This document shows positions 35,445-47,878 of a stretch of 64,000 nucleotides of DNA, piece after piece; the stretch's first letter is position 1; every line of letters starts with the position of its first letter. The DNA is taken from assembly GCA_009602735.1 (NCBI GenBank), contig WELA01010137.1, positions 1 through 64,000 on the forward strand, given 5' to 3'. The notes below the pieces were generated by a model that was given only the letters and a program-made list of their open reading frames with translations, made no database searches and was not told the origin of the DNA. The stretch comes from Mesotaenium endlicherianum. Lineage: Eukaryota; Streptophyta; Zygnematophyceae; Zygnematales; Mesotaeniaceae. A program made the position numbers and the translations under genes.

Positions 35445-38400
35445 ATGGCACCTGCTGAACCGCATTCACTATGCATGCCTGACAACCAGATAAAGGAGAC
35501 CATCAGCAATATAGACATCCGGAGAGTGCACGATCTGGATGCTCTTGTTCCACCTGATGTCCAACATTTCTTTGCTACGTCAGGAGAACAATGCGAAAGC
35601 CAGGAAAAGACAGTCCCCCCTATCCTACTGCATTGCATGATTGCAGGAAGGAAGGTGAGGGCATTTGTCGACGTAGGGGCGTCACATACTTTTATCCATA
35701 AGGACTTAGTTAAGATGCTAAGGCTACCTACTGTCACCCAAGGGAATAGAAAAATATTCCTTGGAGATGCGTCAAGTATCCCGGGAGGAGTTATAACCAA
35801 GCCTATTGAGGTCCAGTTAGGTTCTGGCATTGCAGTTCTAACTGAAACGCTTACATTTGAGGTACTCAACACAGGCTTTTATGATCTCGTGCTAGGCAGG
35901 TCCTGGCTTAATAGACATCAAACTGAAGTGTGTTGGAGCAGAGGTACAGTTAAAGTGAGAGGAGCCAGTGATGGGCAGACTGACTTGGCACCCACCAGTG
36001 CTCTTCCTCTTGTCCTGTGTGGATGGCAAATGAAGGAAAAGAAGAGGCTTCCAGAAGGATGCAAGTTGCTGAATGCAATGGAGTTCGTCAAAAGCTGGAA
36101 CCAGAAGGAAGACAGAATGTTCTGTCTGCTGCTAAGAGAGGTACCTCCTCAACCTGAAGAAGTGGTTGAGAAAAAGGTAAGCCCTCCGGAGCACCCTACT
36201 GCTGCAAAAATTGTTGCTCAGTACACTGATGTGTTTAATATGCCTCCAGGACTACCCCCTAAGAGGGAAGTAGATCATAGGATTGATCTATTACCTGGGA
36301 GTCAGCCACCCTGGCAACGCACGNGCAACGCACGTATGGCTGGTCTTATGTGGAGAGCGTGGAGTTGAAAACACAGATTGCAGAGCTTGAGGAAAATGGT
36401 TATATTTCCCCCAGTAAATCACCTTACGGCGCACCCATCCTATTTGTCAAGAAAAAGGATGGCAGTATGCGGATGTGTGTGGATTACAGAGCCNTGTGTA
36501 GATTACAGAGCTCTGAACAGAATTACGATAAGGAACAAGTATGCTTTACCCAAAATCGAGGACTAGCTCGATACCCTATCTGGTGCTAAGGTGTTCAGTA
36601 AGATAGATCTCAAGAGTGGTTGTCATCAAATCAGAATTGCTGAGGGGGATGAACACAAATCTGCCTTCCGCACACGTTATGGACACTACGAGTTCAACTT
36701 GATGCCATTTGGACTGACTAATGCTCCTGCGACCTTCATGGGTGCTATGAATGACATTTTCAGACCTTATTTGGATAATGTTTGTGCAAGTTTTCCTGGA
36801 TGATATTTTAGTTTTTTCTAAAGATGAAGCTCAGCACACTGAACACTTAAAGACTATCCTGGACACTCTGAGGAAAAATCATCTATATGCTAAAATGAGC
36901 AAGTGTGATTTCTTTAAGGAAAGTATTATTCCTTAGGCCCCGTTGTCAGTAAAGAGGGCATCAGTGTGGATCCTAAGAAAGTCCAGACCATAAGGGACTG
37001 GCCAGTACCACAGTCTGTCTCTGAAGTTAGATCCTTCCTCGGGTTGGCTAATTACTACAGGAGATTTATTGAGAATTATTCTACAAAGGCCAGTAAACTG
37101 ACTGACCTTACTAAGAATAGGGTATGTGTGGGGGGAAGAGCAGCAGGCTGCCTTCCAAACCCTTAAAGAGGCCCTTTGTTCTGCCCCAGTGCTAGCCGTG
37201 TATGACCCCAGCAAACCGGTGCAGGTGGTTNAGCCGTGTATGACCCCAGCAAACCCGTGCAGGTGGTCACTGATGCCTCTGACTTTGCCATGGGTGCTAT
37301 TTTGTTGCAGCCTGCTGACAAAACCACGAAGGATGGTAAGGTACGACAGGAGTGGCATCCTGTGTTGTACGAGCCTATGAAATTTAATCCAGCGGAGATT
37401 AAGTATTTAGTGCATGATAAAGAGCTGCTAGCTATCATTCATGTGCTCAAACAGTGGAGAGCATACTTACATGGTAAAGCTTTTAAGGTGATTACAAATC
37501 ATCTAAATCTGACTCACTTTCAGAAGAAGTCCAAGCTGTCCAGGAGGGAGAACCGCTGGAGCTAGATGCTGGAGCAATTTCAAGTCCAGATCGACTACAA
37601 ACCAAGGAAGTCAAATCCTGCTGATGCACTCTCTAGAAGACCTGACTTGCAAGAAAGGAACTTTAGTCAGCATGCTGTAGATAAAGTCCTGTGTGCACTC
37701 ACTTCACTAAAGGTGAAAAAGTCATTCCTTGAATAACTTAGAAAAGCCTACCTTTCTGACCCAACATTTGAGCCCAGCCCCACTACTGGTGTGTGTCGTG
37801 CTACTGCACTCGGGTATAAGCTTAAGGGAGGAGTCTGGGTGACTGAAACCACTTCAGACAGGCTGAAGCTGGTCATTCCTAATAACTTGGAAGTAAGGTC
37901 CCTTTTATTGAGTCAAGCACATGAGAGTTTTCTGGGTGGGCATTTGGGGCAGGCCAAAACTGTTGGCAAACTGGCAAAACATTATCTTTGGGAGGGATTA
38001 CCTTGCGAGGTCTTGAAATGTGTTCAATCCTGTCACCAGTGTCAAAAGAATAAGTCTAGGCACACACCATCGGGGGGCCTCTTACAACCGCTGCCCATCT
38101 CAGCTGGCCGCTGGGAGACAATATCCATGGACTGGGTGGTCACACTGCCACGAATTGCCAATGGGCGTGATTCGATACTGGTAGTCGTGGATAAATTGAC
38201 AAAGTTGGTCACTTTCATCCCCACAACTGTCAAAGTAACTGCACTCGAAACAGCGAGACAGTTTTACAACCATGTAGTATGCCAACATGGGCTACCCTCT
38301 CATATAATCTCAGACAGAGACTCAAAAACTACCTCTAAGTTCTGGCGGGCTTTAATGGGGTTAATGGGAGTCAGGCAGCTGCTCAGCACAGCAAACCACC

Positions 38401-39207
38401 CTCAGACTGATGGGCAGACTGAGAGAACTAACCGAGTTCTGCAAAAAGTACTGAGAGTCTTTTTTTACCAAAAACAAGATAATTGGGATGACCTGTTACC
38501 TCAAATCCAGTTTGCGGTCAACAGTGCGGTGCATGCGTCAACGGGCAAGACTCCTTTTGAACTCAGCCTGGGTAAAGTTCCTAAGTCTCCTTTAGATGTA
38601 TTAGGGGAGTCTTTAACTTGCCCTGAAGGGATTGACAACCCGGTCTCCCTCCAGTTAACTCAGGAGTTTGCTGACACCCTGTCAGAAGTCCAACGAAACC
38701 TGCACAAGGCCCAAGATAACCAACAAAAATACGCTAATCAACACCGTCGGGAACTGACATTTTCCAAGGGCGATTTAGTCAAACTGCATTCTCAGCACCT
38801 GTACCTCCCTAGAGTGGTCAAGAAAAAGCTTGGCCCTGTCAAGGTCGGTCCATATTCGGTGGTGCGTCGTGTTGGTCAAAATGCTTACAAACTGAACATG
38901 TCACCCAGTCTTTAATGTTCCTTTCCTGGAACCATACATCAAAGGTGATACACTGTTCACAAGTCGGTCACCTGTCCAACCGGGACCAGTACCCGCTGTC
39001 CAGAACGGCGACCCTGAGGATATGAGGTTGAAGAGATTTTAGACGCGCGCTCGGTCCGTCGATCGTCTAAATATGTCATGAAGTACCTCATTTGATGGAA
39101 AGGTTACGATGCCTTTGGGGACACTTGGGAGTTTACAGACCATTTGACTAATGCCAAAGGGGCGTTGAAACGGTTCCACCTTCGGGCCGCTGGAGCACCT
39201 CCCTAAC
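35445..39207 (+). pseudogene. pol: Element 1 pol remnant: protease, RT, RNase H, integrase, chromodomain
   Basis: Co-linear with the whole element 2 pol. Recognisable parts are the protease region with [13 protein letters not shown] with [12 protein letters not shown], RNase H with [14 protein letters not shown], integrase with its zinc-binding start and [16 protein letters not shown] core, and a chromodomain near 39,020-39,170. It is interrupted several times and also contains assembly joins, so some of the damage may not be biological. Confidence 0.9.
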
Positions 39208-39598
39208 GGTCATTTCAGTTGAGACGGGAAGGTGAGAGGAGGTCCTGTCTCCATTTAAGTTGGAGGGAAAAATATATGACAGTTAGTGTGCGAGAGCGAG
39301 AAAGGGACAGTTATGTGAATCCTAAGTGTCAGCATAGTGACAGGGGACAGCCTGGCCCACATAAAGCACCTTTGGCTGAAGGAGAAAGGGCCTTGCACAG
39401 CAATTCATCACTTAACACACCTAAAAACACATTCATACGTTTATGTCTAGCGCACCGCAACTACGTCAACTCCTAGCATTCACCCTGTAAGGTAAACAGG
39501 AATGAATATACCATACTAATACGAACTTACGCCCTTCCTGCAACTCCTATGACAAAGGTCGATATCTTACTAACTTGTGCCTTGGTTAAATGTGCAGA

Positions 39599-41275
39599 AT
39601 GGCTCCCACCACATAAAAGGAGGACAAAAAGCGCAAGGCAGAAGAAGCCAGGAGGACAATGGAGCAATACCAGAAGGAGCTGGCGGCGACGTCCCTCACC
39701 AGGAGAGAACAAGAAAGGGTCCGCAAACAACAAGAGGCGGCAGAGGAAGCACAGAGGAAGAAGGATCAGGAAGCGGAAAACCTCAGGAAAGCTGATGAGG
39801 AGAGACAGAAGAAACAACAAGAAGAAGCGGCAGCGGCAGAGGAGGAGAGAAGGAAAAAGGCTGAAGCGGACAGGTAGAAGAGCATGGCCACTTACAGGTA
39901 TACTGTGGTGGGTGGCCAAAACATTGATAACCTGAAGGAAGCATTGCTGGCAGCCCAGGAGATCAACAAGCTGGAACAAACAACATTGCTACAGAGGGAA
40001 GGAACTGCAGCATTGGATAGGTACATTGAGACACACACTGGTGTGGTCCTATACGAGGATTATGCCAAGATGGTGGGCTATACAGCAGAGCAGGCCCGGT
40101 ACCTTGCAGATGATTCGGAGAACAAGCCAGTCCCAATACCGAGAATAATGGGAGATCAGAGACTCATCAGGATGGTGGGCATGCGGCCCAATAGCTTTAA
40201 GGATACGGTATTCTACCTTACACTACCGCCAGCTTACAATGAAGTTGAGAGAAGGAGCTGGGAGTACTTGGCCAGGGAAGCAGGACAGCAGATGTTCTCT
40301 CCCCACTGGTTTCCGTGTAAACAGAGGAAGGCTGAGCATGGACCCCAGTACTACCAGCAGCCAACAGATTGGAGGTGGATGACCGTCACAAACAAAAAGC
40401 AGGAGTGTGACCGCGCCCAACCGGATAATTTCCACTATGGCCTAGACGGCTACCTCATCCTACCACCTCACATTGCCCCTTGGGACCCCAGGCTGAATGG
40501 CTGCCTGAGCAATATGAATGCAGAGACCAAAGAGCACAGGAGGAGGGGGAGAGACTACTTCTCTAAGGGAAAGCATGCCTTTGTCAAATGGGCGAAGAAT
40601 GCAGGCCGGATAGATATCAGCAGGCTGAAGGCCAAGCAACCTCCAGCGCGCCCTAAGAAAGGGAGGTCAGTAGACTACTCTATGTCTACCAGGGAGCAGG
40701 ACGACTTAGTGGACGAGACTCCTACTCTCTCAGAGGAGGAGGATGAGGAGGATGAGGAAGAAGAACAAGGCAGAGGAGAAGCATCAGGAGCCGATACTCA
40801 GGAGACCCAGGGGTAGGCAGGAACACTTCCTAAGGAACCAAGATCAGGTATATGGAACGTGATCCCGGTCATGGAGGCAACTGGACCCCGCACTCGCTCC
40901 CCCAGCCCACCTGCCCAAACAGGGGAAGAAGCTGATCTGACTGTACTTAGCAGCAGACAAGGGCAGAAATTCCCAGAGGACAGGGGTGCCAGAAGAGGGA
41001 CACGCAGGTGGGCCAGAGGTATGCCGGCCTCTCCCTTCGCTCAGGGACATGTACCTCTTGCCATTGTATTTCACCATCCTACTGGAATGCCTGTCTATGT
41101 GGGCATCAACACCCAGGTAGGTAAAAGGAGGCTACCATCCTTCGTTCTCCTCGGGGTCCAACTTTAGAACAAACGGGTTTTTTTAGAAGGCCAGCTGACA
41201 GACCTAGAGGGCTGTCCAGATCTAGGTCCAGATCTCAGTCTCCTGATCCTGAAGCCCCAAGAACAACCTCCTAGG
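39599..41275 (+). pseudogene. Element 1 extra frame (post-integrase) remnant
   Basis: Counterpart of the element 2 extra frame at 47,879-49,556, conserved along its length: Lys/Glu/Gln coiled coil, then the central domain starting TYRYTVVGGQN, an acidic stretch, and a basic Ser/Arg tail. TACTAAC and CAG precede it at the same spacing as in element 2. No similarity to known proteins is recognised. Fossil with a few breaks. Confidence 0.7.
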
Positions 41276-41386
41276 TGACAGGCTAAAAAGGCTTTTAGTG
41301 GAGGAAGCTGGGCAGGTTCAGTTCCTTGACCAGACACTTCTGCAGTTTAATGTTGTCGAGGCGACAACAAGTTAAGTTGGAGGGAT

Positions 41387-41568
41387 TGTAATGAATCAGT
41401 ATATTGGTAGATATAATATTCATTTAAATGTAATTGTTAATTATGTTCAGCCTGCTGAACTTTAAGTAATATTAAGTCTGCTGGACTTTACATAATAATC
41501 AGTTTAATGACTCAGCCGGAAGCAGCAGGCTGAAGTCGACTTAAGTCAGCTTGCTGACACATTCTTTG
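41387..41568 (+). repeat. Element 1 3' LTR, first part
   Basis: It starts TGTAATG right after the purine tract. It ends with CTTTG, the target site of element 2. The remainder resumes after element 2. Confidence 0.95.
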
Positions 41569-42313
41569 TGTAATGAATCAGTATATTAGTAGATATAATA
41601 TTCATTTAAATATAATAGTTAATTTAGTTCAGCCTGCTGAACTTTAGTTAGTAGTCAGTCTGCTGAACTTTAGTTAATAATCAGTCTGCTGGACTTTACA
41701 TAATTATCAGTTTAATGACTCGGCCAAAAGCAGCAGGCTGAAGTCAACTTAAGTCAGCTTGCTGACACATTCTTTGACAGCCAGCTGACTTCCGTGCTCG
41801 GTAGCAGCGAACTGCCTTGATATGCATCTAAGTACCACCTGCTAGATGAATGGCCAGATGACATCCCCATGATGGATGGCTATTCGGGATGATGGGAGAT
41901 GGCGGTGGATTTGGTTAACCGAGGTCCTACCAACGTGGTTAACTCCCGGGTAGGCGGTGCCATCGCACTGACCGTTGAACAGTAAACTCATTCCATGTAC
42001 ATATGCTAGGCATTGCTCTCGAGTTCGGCATTCGGAAACGAGGCCAACTCTCTTGTACAGCTTACTGAGAGAGATCTGAATCCAAGGCGAGAAGCCATTG
42101 ATACGCACTGTCTTCTAACCTTGCTTATGTATGAGTTTACTGATTTGCATCATTGATGCTAGTTTACTCGCATTTGACTTACGAGTATTATTCCCTGCTA
42201 GTGTATTGTCCTTTGCCGTTTAACTAGTTAACGGAAATACCATAAAGATTACTTGCTGATATAAAGATCTTTATTAATTGTTAATCGCCTATTTGGTAAG
42301 TCGATTCATTTCA
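41569..42313 (+). repeat. Element 2 5' LTR (745 bp)
   Basis: TGTAATG...ATTTCA. It includes a tandem duplication of about 26 bp around AGTCTGCTGAACTTTAG, making it longer than the 713-722 bp of other family members. It is followed, after one base, by TGGTATCGGAGC. Confidence 0.97.
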
Positions 42314-42314
42314 G

Positions 42315-42326
42315 TGGTATCGGAGC
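42315..42326 (+). promoter_or_regulatory. Primer-binding site (initiator-Met tRNA-like)
   Basis: TGGTATCGGAGC, one base different from the TGGTATCAGAGC typical of plant retrotransposons primed by initiator-Met tRNA. The same site follows every family A and element B LTR that has interior sequence. Confidence 0.85.
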
Positions 42327-42347
42327 AGTTATCACAGTCTTCTTTGT

Positions 42348-43826
42348 ATGGTAAGGACAAGGTCTCAAACTAGCAACTCCCGAGACATGGAGAACCAGGA
42401 TAACGAGAATGTCGAAAACCAGGCGGAAAGCCATGTAGCGGGAAACCGTACCTATTCGGAAGCAGTAGCGGATACTGCAGCTAGGGAGGCTGCAGATGAG
42501 GCAGCTGCTATTGCCTCAGTCGCAGCTCAGCAAGCTGAGGAGGAGATAGCCAGACTAGAAGCTGAACAAGTAGCAAAGGCCGCTGAAGATATACAAAGGA
42601 GGGAAGGACAGCCAGCTGACGAGCGCACTGTTGAAGAACTTATGGCATCAAGGGCCAATGTTCTGAACCCACCTCCTGCCGTACAACTCAATGTACCCCT
42701 AGGTCAAATACGTGACCGGCTGAATGCGGCAGGAATTGCTGCTGCAGGAGCAAGAGGGATTGTTGAGGACACTACTCAGCGAGTAGATGCCAATGCTGCT
42801 GCTGCATTTGCTAATCTACCACCCCAAAATGTAGACTTGGGAGCATTGTTCGTTCAGATGCAGTCGCAAATGGCGACCATGTATCAGTCCCAGCAGGAGG
42901 ACAAAAGAATCATAATGTCCCTACTCCGGGACAGAGACCAACTGGGGTCTCACACCACTAGTGGTGGTGGCCGAGGGCCTAGTAAGCCCAAGCCGAAACC
43001 TCCCCAGGACTATGATCCTGAGGGAAACAGAAAATATTACCTGATCAAGTTTCTCGCGGATGTTGAGCAGTGGCTGGAGAACTACCCAGAACTGCAAGAT
43101 TACGAGAAGGTCAGGCACACCGGTGCGCTACTGAAAGGCAGTGCCGCAGACTGGTGGCTTTACTGGAAGGAAGAGCGTAAGGCTCGGCAACTCGGTGACC
43201 CTACGTGGGTAGAGTTTGTCGAGAAGTTGCATGAGAAGTTTGATGTCATCAACCAGCAGGAGAAAGCTATCTATGCGATGATCTCCCTGACACTGAAGCA
43301 GACCACTTCAGTTGCTGAGTTTGCTCAAAAGTTCCAAGAGAACATGATGAAGCAGCCTGATTTGCCAGAACGGTATAGGATAGCATACTTCAGGTATGGC
43401 TTGAAATCCGAGGTCTCTGGTCATTTTGCTGAGAAAAAGTATGAGAAACTGGCTGACTTGATCCAGGATGCTGACGCCTGGGATCAGCAGCAGTTCAATC
43501 ACAAGCGCCAGAGTAACGCTTTGGTGTCTAAGATTGTCAAAAAGCCCCACGGTTCCTACAATGCAGTTGAAGGAGACCAGGCTGAGGATAATCAGGGTGA
43601 TGAATATGAGTATGAGTACAATGCTATTCAGTCTAGAGGTAGAGGTGGTCCCTCTCGAGGTGGCTATGGAAGGGGTGGTGGTAGGACTAAGCCGAGACCA
43701 GCCTCAGCAAAATCTACTTGCTACCATTGTCAGCAGAAAGGCCACTACAGAGAACAGTGTCCGGTCAAGCACCTGCCTAAGGTCGAGAGAAAAGACCAGC
43801 CTTTAAAAGACAGCAACAGTCAGTAA
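42348..43826 (+). CDS. gag: Gag polyprotein, element 2 (492 aa)
   Basis: Structural protein that assembles the virus-like particle. Residues 1-150 are charged, Ala/Glu-rich and helical. About residues 215-405 match the retrotransposon Gag core (ADWWLYWK, then [11 protein letters not shown]). An Arg/Gly-rich stretch follows, and a single CCHC zinc knuckle [14 protein letters not shown] ends the protein (about 458-471), which binds element RNA. The start is the first ATG after the primer site; GTAAGG follows it directly and may also act as a splice donor. The stop overlaps the open pol frame, joined through a -1 frameshift signal. Confidence 0.92.
   Translation: MVRTRSQTSNSRDMENQDNENVENQAESHVAGNRTYSEAVADTAAREAADEAAAIASVAAQQAEEEIARLEAEQVAKAAEDIQRREGQPADERTVEELMASRANVLNPPPAVQLNVPLGQIRDRLNAAGIAAAGARGIVEDTTQRVDANAAAAFANLPPQNVDLGALFVQMQSQMATMYQSQQEDKRIIMSLLRDRDQLGSHTTSGGGRGPSKPKPKPPQDYDPEGNRKYYLIKFLADVEQWLENYPELQDYEKVRHTGALLKGSAADWWLYWKEERKARQLGDPTWVEFVEKLHEKFDVINQQEKAIYAMISLTLKQTTSVAEFAQKFQENMMKQPDLPERYRIAYFRYGLKSEVSGHFAEKKYEKLADLIQDADAWDQQQFNHKRQSNALVSKIVKKPHGSYNAVEGDQAEDNQGDEYEYEYNAIQSRGRGGPSRGGYGRGGGRTKPRPASAKSTCYHCQQKGHYREQCPVKHLPKVERKDQPLKDSNSQ
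42350..42356 (+). promoter_or_regulatory. Candidate 5' splice site at the gag start codon
   Basis: ATG|GTAAGG: the bases after the gag ATG match the eukaryotic donor consensus. The GTAAGG is also present in the copy at the left edge of the window and in element 1. Paired with the acceptor at 47,877 it would remove gag and pol and yield a short RNA for the extra frame. Use of the site is inferred. Confidence 0.45.
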
Positions 43827-43842
43827 TCCAGTCTACTGACTG
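43802..43842 (+). promoter_or_regulatory. -1 ribosomal frameshift signal between gag and pol
   Basis: TTTAAAA at 43802-43808 lies in the phase T TTA AAA of the gag frame, a canonical slippery heptamer. A -1 slip enters the pol frame, which is open from here to 47,611. A small perfect hairpin, CAGTC-TACT-GACTG (43829-43842), follows about 20 bases downstream. The heptamer is also present in element 1. Frameshifting between gag and pol is a known strategy of this family. Confidence 0.7.
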
Positions 43843-43894
43843 TGAGGATGCTAGAGATAGTGAGTCGTCACTAGCTGCCCTCGTAGCAGGTATT

Positions 43895-46800
43895 ATGGGT
43901 CCTGCTGAACTGGATTCACTATGCATGCCTGACAACCAGATAAAGGAGACCATCAGCAATATAGACGTCCAGAGAGTGCACACTCTGGATGCTCTTGTTC
44001 CACCTGATGTCCAACATTTCTTTGCTACGTCAGGAGAACAATGCGAAAGTCAGGAAAAGACAGTCCCCCCTATCCTACTGCATTGCATGATTGCAGGTAG
44101 GAAGGTGAGGGCATTTGTTGACGGAGGGGCGTCACATACTTTTATCCACAAGGACTTAGTTAAGCGGCTAAGGCTGCCTACTGTCACCCAAGGGAATAGA
44201 AAAATATTCCTTGGAGATGCCTCAAGTATCCCGGGAGGAGTTATAACCAAGCCTATTGAGGTCCAGTTAGGTTCTGGCATTGCAGTTCTAACTGAAACGC
44301 TTACATTTGAGGTACTCAACACTGGCTTTTATGATCTCGTGCTAGGCAGGTCCTGGCTTAATAGACATCAAGCTGAAGTGTGTTGGAGCAGAGGTACAGT
44401 TAAAGTGAGAGGAGCCAGTGATGGGCAGACTGACTTGGCACCCACCAGTGCTCTTCCTCTTGTCCTGTGTGGATGGCAAATGAAGGAAAAGAAGAGGCTT
44501 CCAGAAGGATGCAAGTTGCTGAATGCAATGGAGTTCGTTAAAAGCTGGAACCAGAAGGAAGACAGAATGTTCTGTCTGCTGCTAAGAGAGGTACCTCCTC
44601 AACCTGAAGAAGTGGTTGAGAAAAAGGTAAGCCGTCCGGAACACCCTACTGCTGCAAAAATTGTTGCTCAGTACACTGATGTCTTTAACATGCCTCCAGG
44701 ATTACCCCCTAAAAGGGAAGTAGATCATAGGATTGATCTATTACCTGGTAGCCAGCCACCCTGGCAACGCACTTATGGCTTGTCTTATTTGGAGAGCGAG
44801 GAGTTGAAAACACAGATTGCAGAGCTGGAGGAAAATGGTTACCTTTCTCCCAGTAAATCACCGTACGGCGCACCTATCCTATTTGTTAAGAAAAAGGATG
44901 GCAGTATGCGGATGTGTGTGGATTACAGAGCCCTGAACAGAATTACAGTAAAGAACAAGTATGCTTTACCCAGAATCGAGGACTTGCTTGATACCCTGTC
45001 TGGCGCTAAGGTGTTCAGTAAGATAGATCTCAAGAGTGGTTATCATCAAATCAGAATTGCTGAGGGGGATGAACACAAGACTGCTTTCCGCACACGTTAT
45101 GGACACTATGAGTTCAACGTGATGCCATTTGGACTGACTAATGCTCCTGCTACCTTTATGGGTGCTATGAATGACATTTTCAGACCTTATTTGGATAAGT
45201 TTGTGCAAGTTTTCCTGGATGATATTTTAATTTTCTCTAAAGATGAAGCTCAGCACACTGAACACTTAAAGAAAGTGCTGGACACTCTGCGGAAAAATCA
45301 CTTGTATGCTAAAATGAGCAAGTGTGATTTCTTTAAGGAAAGTATTGAATTCTTAGGCCACGTTGTCAGTAAAGAGGGCATCAGTGTGGATCCTAAGAAA
45401 GTCCAGACCATAAGGGACTGGCCAGTACCACAGTCTGTCTCTGAAGTTAGATCCTTCCTCGGGTTGGCTAACTACTATAGGAGATTTATTGAGAATTATT
45501 CCACAAAGGCCAGTAAACTGACTGACCTTACTAAGAAAGACATCGGGTATGTGTGGGGGGAAGAGCAGCAGGCTGCCTTCCAGACCCTTAAAGATGCCCT
45601 TTGTTCTGCCCCAGTGCTAGCCGTGTATGACCCCAGCAAACCGGTGCAGGTGGTTACTGATGCCTCTGATTTTGCCATGGGTGCTATTTTGTTGCAGCCT
45701 GCTGACAAAACCACAAAGGATGGTAAGGTACGGCAGGAGTGGCATCCTGTGTTGTATGAGTCTATGAAATTTAATCCAGCGGAGATTAATTACTCAGTGC
45801 ATGATAAAGAGCTGCTAGCTATCATTCATGTACTCAAACAGTGGAGAGCATACTTACATGGTAAAGCTTTTAAGGTGATTACAGATCATCTAGCTCTGAC
45901 CCACTTTCAGAAGAAGTCCAAGCTGTCGAGGAGGGAGAACCGCTGGAGCCAGATGCTGGAGCAGTTCCAAGTCCAGATCGACTACAAACCAGGGAAGTTG
46001 AATCCTGCTGATGCACTCTCTAGAAGACCTGACTTGCAAGAAAGGAACTTTAGTCAGCATACTGTAGATAAAGTCCTGTGTGCACTCACTTCACTAAAGG
46101 TGAAAAAGTCCTTCCTTGAACAACTTAGGAAAGCCTACCTTTCTGACCCAACATTTGAGCCCAGCCCCACTACTGGTATGTGTCGTGCTACCGCACTCGG
46201 GTATAAGCTCAAGGGAGGGGTCTGGGTGACTGAAACCACTTCAGGCAGGCTGAAGCTGGTCATTCCTAATAATTTGGAAATAAGGTCTCTCTTACTGAGT
46301 CAAGCTCATGACAGTCTCCTGGGTGGACATTTGGGGCAGGCCAAAACTGTTGGCAAACTGGCAAAACATTATCATTGGGAGGGGTTACCCCGGGAGGTCT
46401 TGAAATATGTCAAGTCCTGTGACCAGTGTCAGAGAAATAAGTCTCGGCACACACCACCCGGAGGTCTCTTGCAACCGCTACCCATCCCAGCGGGACGCTG
46501 GGAAACTATATCCATGGACTGGGTGGTCTCACTACCAAGAACTGCCAACGGGCATGATTCAATACTGGTAGTCGTGGATAAACTGACAAAAATGGTCATT
46601 TTTATCCCCACAACTGTCAAAGTGACTGCACTCGAAACAGCGAGACAGTTTTACAACCATGTAGTATGCCAACATGGGCTCCCTTCTAATATCATCTCAG
46701 ACAGAGACTCAAAATTCACCTCTAAGTTCTGGAGAGCTTTAATGGGGTTAATGGGAGTCAAACAGCTGCTCAGCACAGCAAACCACCCTCAGACTGATGG

Positions 46801-47611
46801 GCAGACTGAAAGAACTAACCGAGTTCTGCAGGAGGTGCTGAGAGCATATATTAACCAAAAACAAGATAATTGGGATGACCTGTTGCCTCAAATTCAGTTT
46901 GCGGTCAACAGTGCGGTGCACGCGTCAACGGGCAAAACTCCTTTTGAACTCAGCCTGGGTAGAGTCCCTAAGTCTCCTCTAGATGTGCTAGGGGAATCTT
47001 TAACTCACCCTGAAGGGATTGACAACCCGGTCTCCCTCCAGTTAACTCAGGAGTTTGCTGACACCCTGTCAGAAGTCCAACGAAACTTGCACACGGCCCA
47101 AGAAAACCAACAAAAATACGCTAATCAACACCGTCGGGAACTGACATTTTCCAAGGGGGATTTAGTCAAACTGCATTCTCAGCACCTGTACCTCCCTGGT
47201 GTGGTCAAGAAAAAGCTTGGCCCTGTCTGGGTCGGTCCATATTCGGTGGTCCGTCGTGTCGGTCAGAATGCTTACAAACTGAACATGTCAGCTGAATACA
47301 AGGGGCACCCGGTCTTTAATGTCTCCTTCCTGGAACCGTACATCAAAGGTGATACACTGTTCACAGGTCGGTTCCCTGTCCAACCGGGACCGGTCCCCGC
47401 TGTCCGGGACGGCGACCCTGAGGAATATGAGGTCGATGAGATTTTAGACGCTCGCTCGGTCCGTCGATCGTCTAAATATGTCATGAAATACCTCATTCGA
47501 TGGAAGGGTTACGATGCCTCTGGGGACACTTGGGAGTTTAAGGACCACTTGACCAATGCCAAAGGGGCGTTGACACGGTTCCACCTTCGGGCCGCTGGAG
47601 TCCCTCCATAA
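43895..47611 (+). CDS. pol: Pol polyprotein with chromodomain, element 2 (1,238 aa from first ATG)
   Basis: Domains in order, by residue: aspartic protease ([10 protein letters not shown], 74-83, one of the Gly variants of the D-x-G motif); reverse transcriptase (CVDYRALN 341-348, MPFGLTNAP 410-418, active site FLDD 440-443); RNase H (TDAS 588-591, [11 protein letters not shown] 664-674); integrase zinc-binding HHCC (H805, H812, C842, C845); integrase core D875, D936, E972 with 35 residues between the last two; GPY/F-like module about 1095-1120; chromodomain about 1177-1220 ([10 protein letters not shown]...YLIRWKGYD). The enzymes reverse-transcribe and integrate the element, and the chromodomain reads histone marks to steer insertion. 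The frame is open upstream to the slippery site, so translation probably begins by frameshift from gag rather than at this ATG. Confidence 0.95.
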   Translation: MGPAELDSLCMPDNQIKETISNIDVQRVHTLDALVPPDVQHFFATSGEQCESQEKTVPPILLHCMIAGRKVRAFVDGGASHTFIHKDLVKRLRLPTVTQGNRKIFLGDASSIPGGVITKPIEVQLGSGIAVLTETLTFEVLNTGFYDLVLGRSWLNRHQAEVCWSRGTVKVRGASDGQTDLAPTSALPLVLCGWQMKEKKRLPEGCKLLNAMEFVKSWNQKEDRMFCLLLREVPPQPEEVVEKKVSRPEHPTAAKIVAQYTDVFNMPPGLPPKREVDHRIDLLPGSQPPWQRTYGLSYLESEELKTQIAELEENGYLSPSKSPYGAPILFVKKKDGSMRMCVDYRALNRITVKNKYALPRIEDLLDTLSGAKVFSKIDLKSGYHQIRIAEGDEHKTAFRTRYGHYEFNVMPFGLTNAPATFMGAMNDIFRPYLDKFVQVFLDDILIFSKDEAQHTEHLKKVLDTLRKNHLYAKMSKCDFFKESIEFLGHVVSKEGISVDPKKVQTIRDWPVPQSVSEVRSFLGLANYYRRFIENYSTKASKLTDLTKKDIGYVWGEEQQAAFQTLKDALCSAPVLAVYDPSKPVQVVTDASDFAMGAILLQPADKTTKDGKVRQEWHPVLYESMKFNPAEINYSVHDKELLAIIHVLKQWRAYLHGKAFKVITDHLALTHFQKKSKLSRRENRWSQMLEQFQVQIDYKPGKLNPADALSRRPDLQERNFSQHTVDKVLCALTSLKVKKSFLEQLRKAYLSDPTFEPSPTTGMCRATALGYKLKGGVWVTETTSGRLKLVIPNNLEIRSLLLSQAHDSLLGGHLGQAKTVGKLAKHYHWEGLPREVLKYVKSCDQCQRNKSRHTPPGGLLQPLPIPAGRWETISMDWVVSLPRTANGHDSILVVVDKLTKMVIFIPTTVKVTALETARQFYNHVVCQHGLPSNIISDRDSKFTSKFWRALMGLMGVKQLLSTANHPQTDGQTERTNRVLQEVLRAYINQKQDNWDDLLPQIQFAVNSAVHASTGKTPFELSLGRVPKSPLDVLGESLTHPEGIDNPVSLQLTQEFADTLSEVQRNLHTAQENQQKYANQHRRELTFSKGDLVKLHSQHLYLPGVVKKKLGPVWVGPYSVVRRVGQNAYKLNMSAEYKGHPVFNVSFLEPYIKGDTLFTGRFPVQPGPVPAVRDGDPEEYEVDEILDARSVRRSSKYVMKYLIRWKGYDASGDTWEFKDHLTNAKGALTRFHLRAAGVPP

Positions 47612-47659
47612 CTGTCATTTCAGTTGACACGGGAAGGTGACAGGCGGTCCTGTCTCCAT

Positions 47660-47673
47660 TTAAGTTGGAGGGG
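47660..47673 (+). other. Second polypurine-tract-like sequence after pol
   Basis: TTAAGTTGGAGGG here is identical over 13 bases to the terminal tract before the 3' LTR (49655-49667). The same duplicate occurs in element 1 at about 39,254-39,267. It lies just after the pol stop and before the extra frame. Confidence 0.6.
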
Positions 47674-47844
47674 AAAATATATGACAGTTAGTGAGCGAGA
47701 GCGATAAAAACACACTCATACGTTTATGTGTAGCGCATCGCAACTACGTCAACTTTTAGCAATCATCCTGTAAGGTAAACAGCAGCGAAGCCACTATACT
47801 AAATACTAACATACTTCCTGCAATCCCTATGACAAAGGTCCATA

Positions 47845-47878
47845 TCCTACTAACTTGTGCCCTGGTTACATGTGCAGG
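47845..47878 (+). promoter_or_regulatory. Candidate branch point and 3' splice site of the extra frame
   Basis: TACTAAC, the optimal branch-point sequence, lies about 25 bases before TGTGCAG|G, and the first good ATG of the extra frame follows one base later. Both motifs and their spacing are kept in element 1 (39,568-39,600). This supports expression from a spliced RNA, as is known for env-position genes of retroviruses and some plant retrotransposons. Confidence 0.6.

Noticed and set aside
39549-39979. Overlapping frames on both strands at the start of the extra frame
   Set aside because: Purine-rich coiled-coil coding DNA leaves other phases open; only the frame conserved with element 2 and preceded by the splice site was kept.
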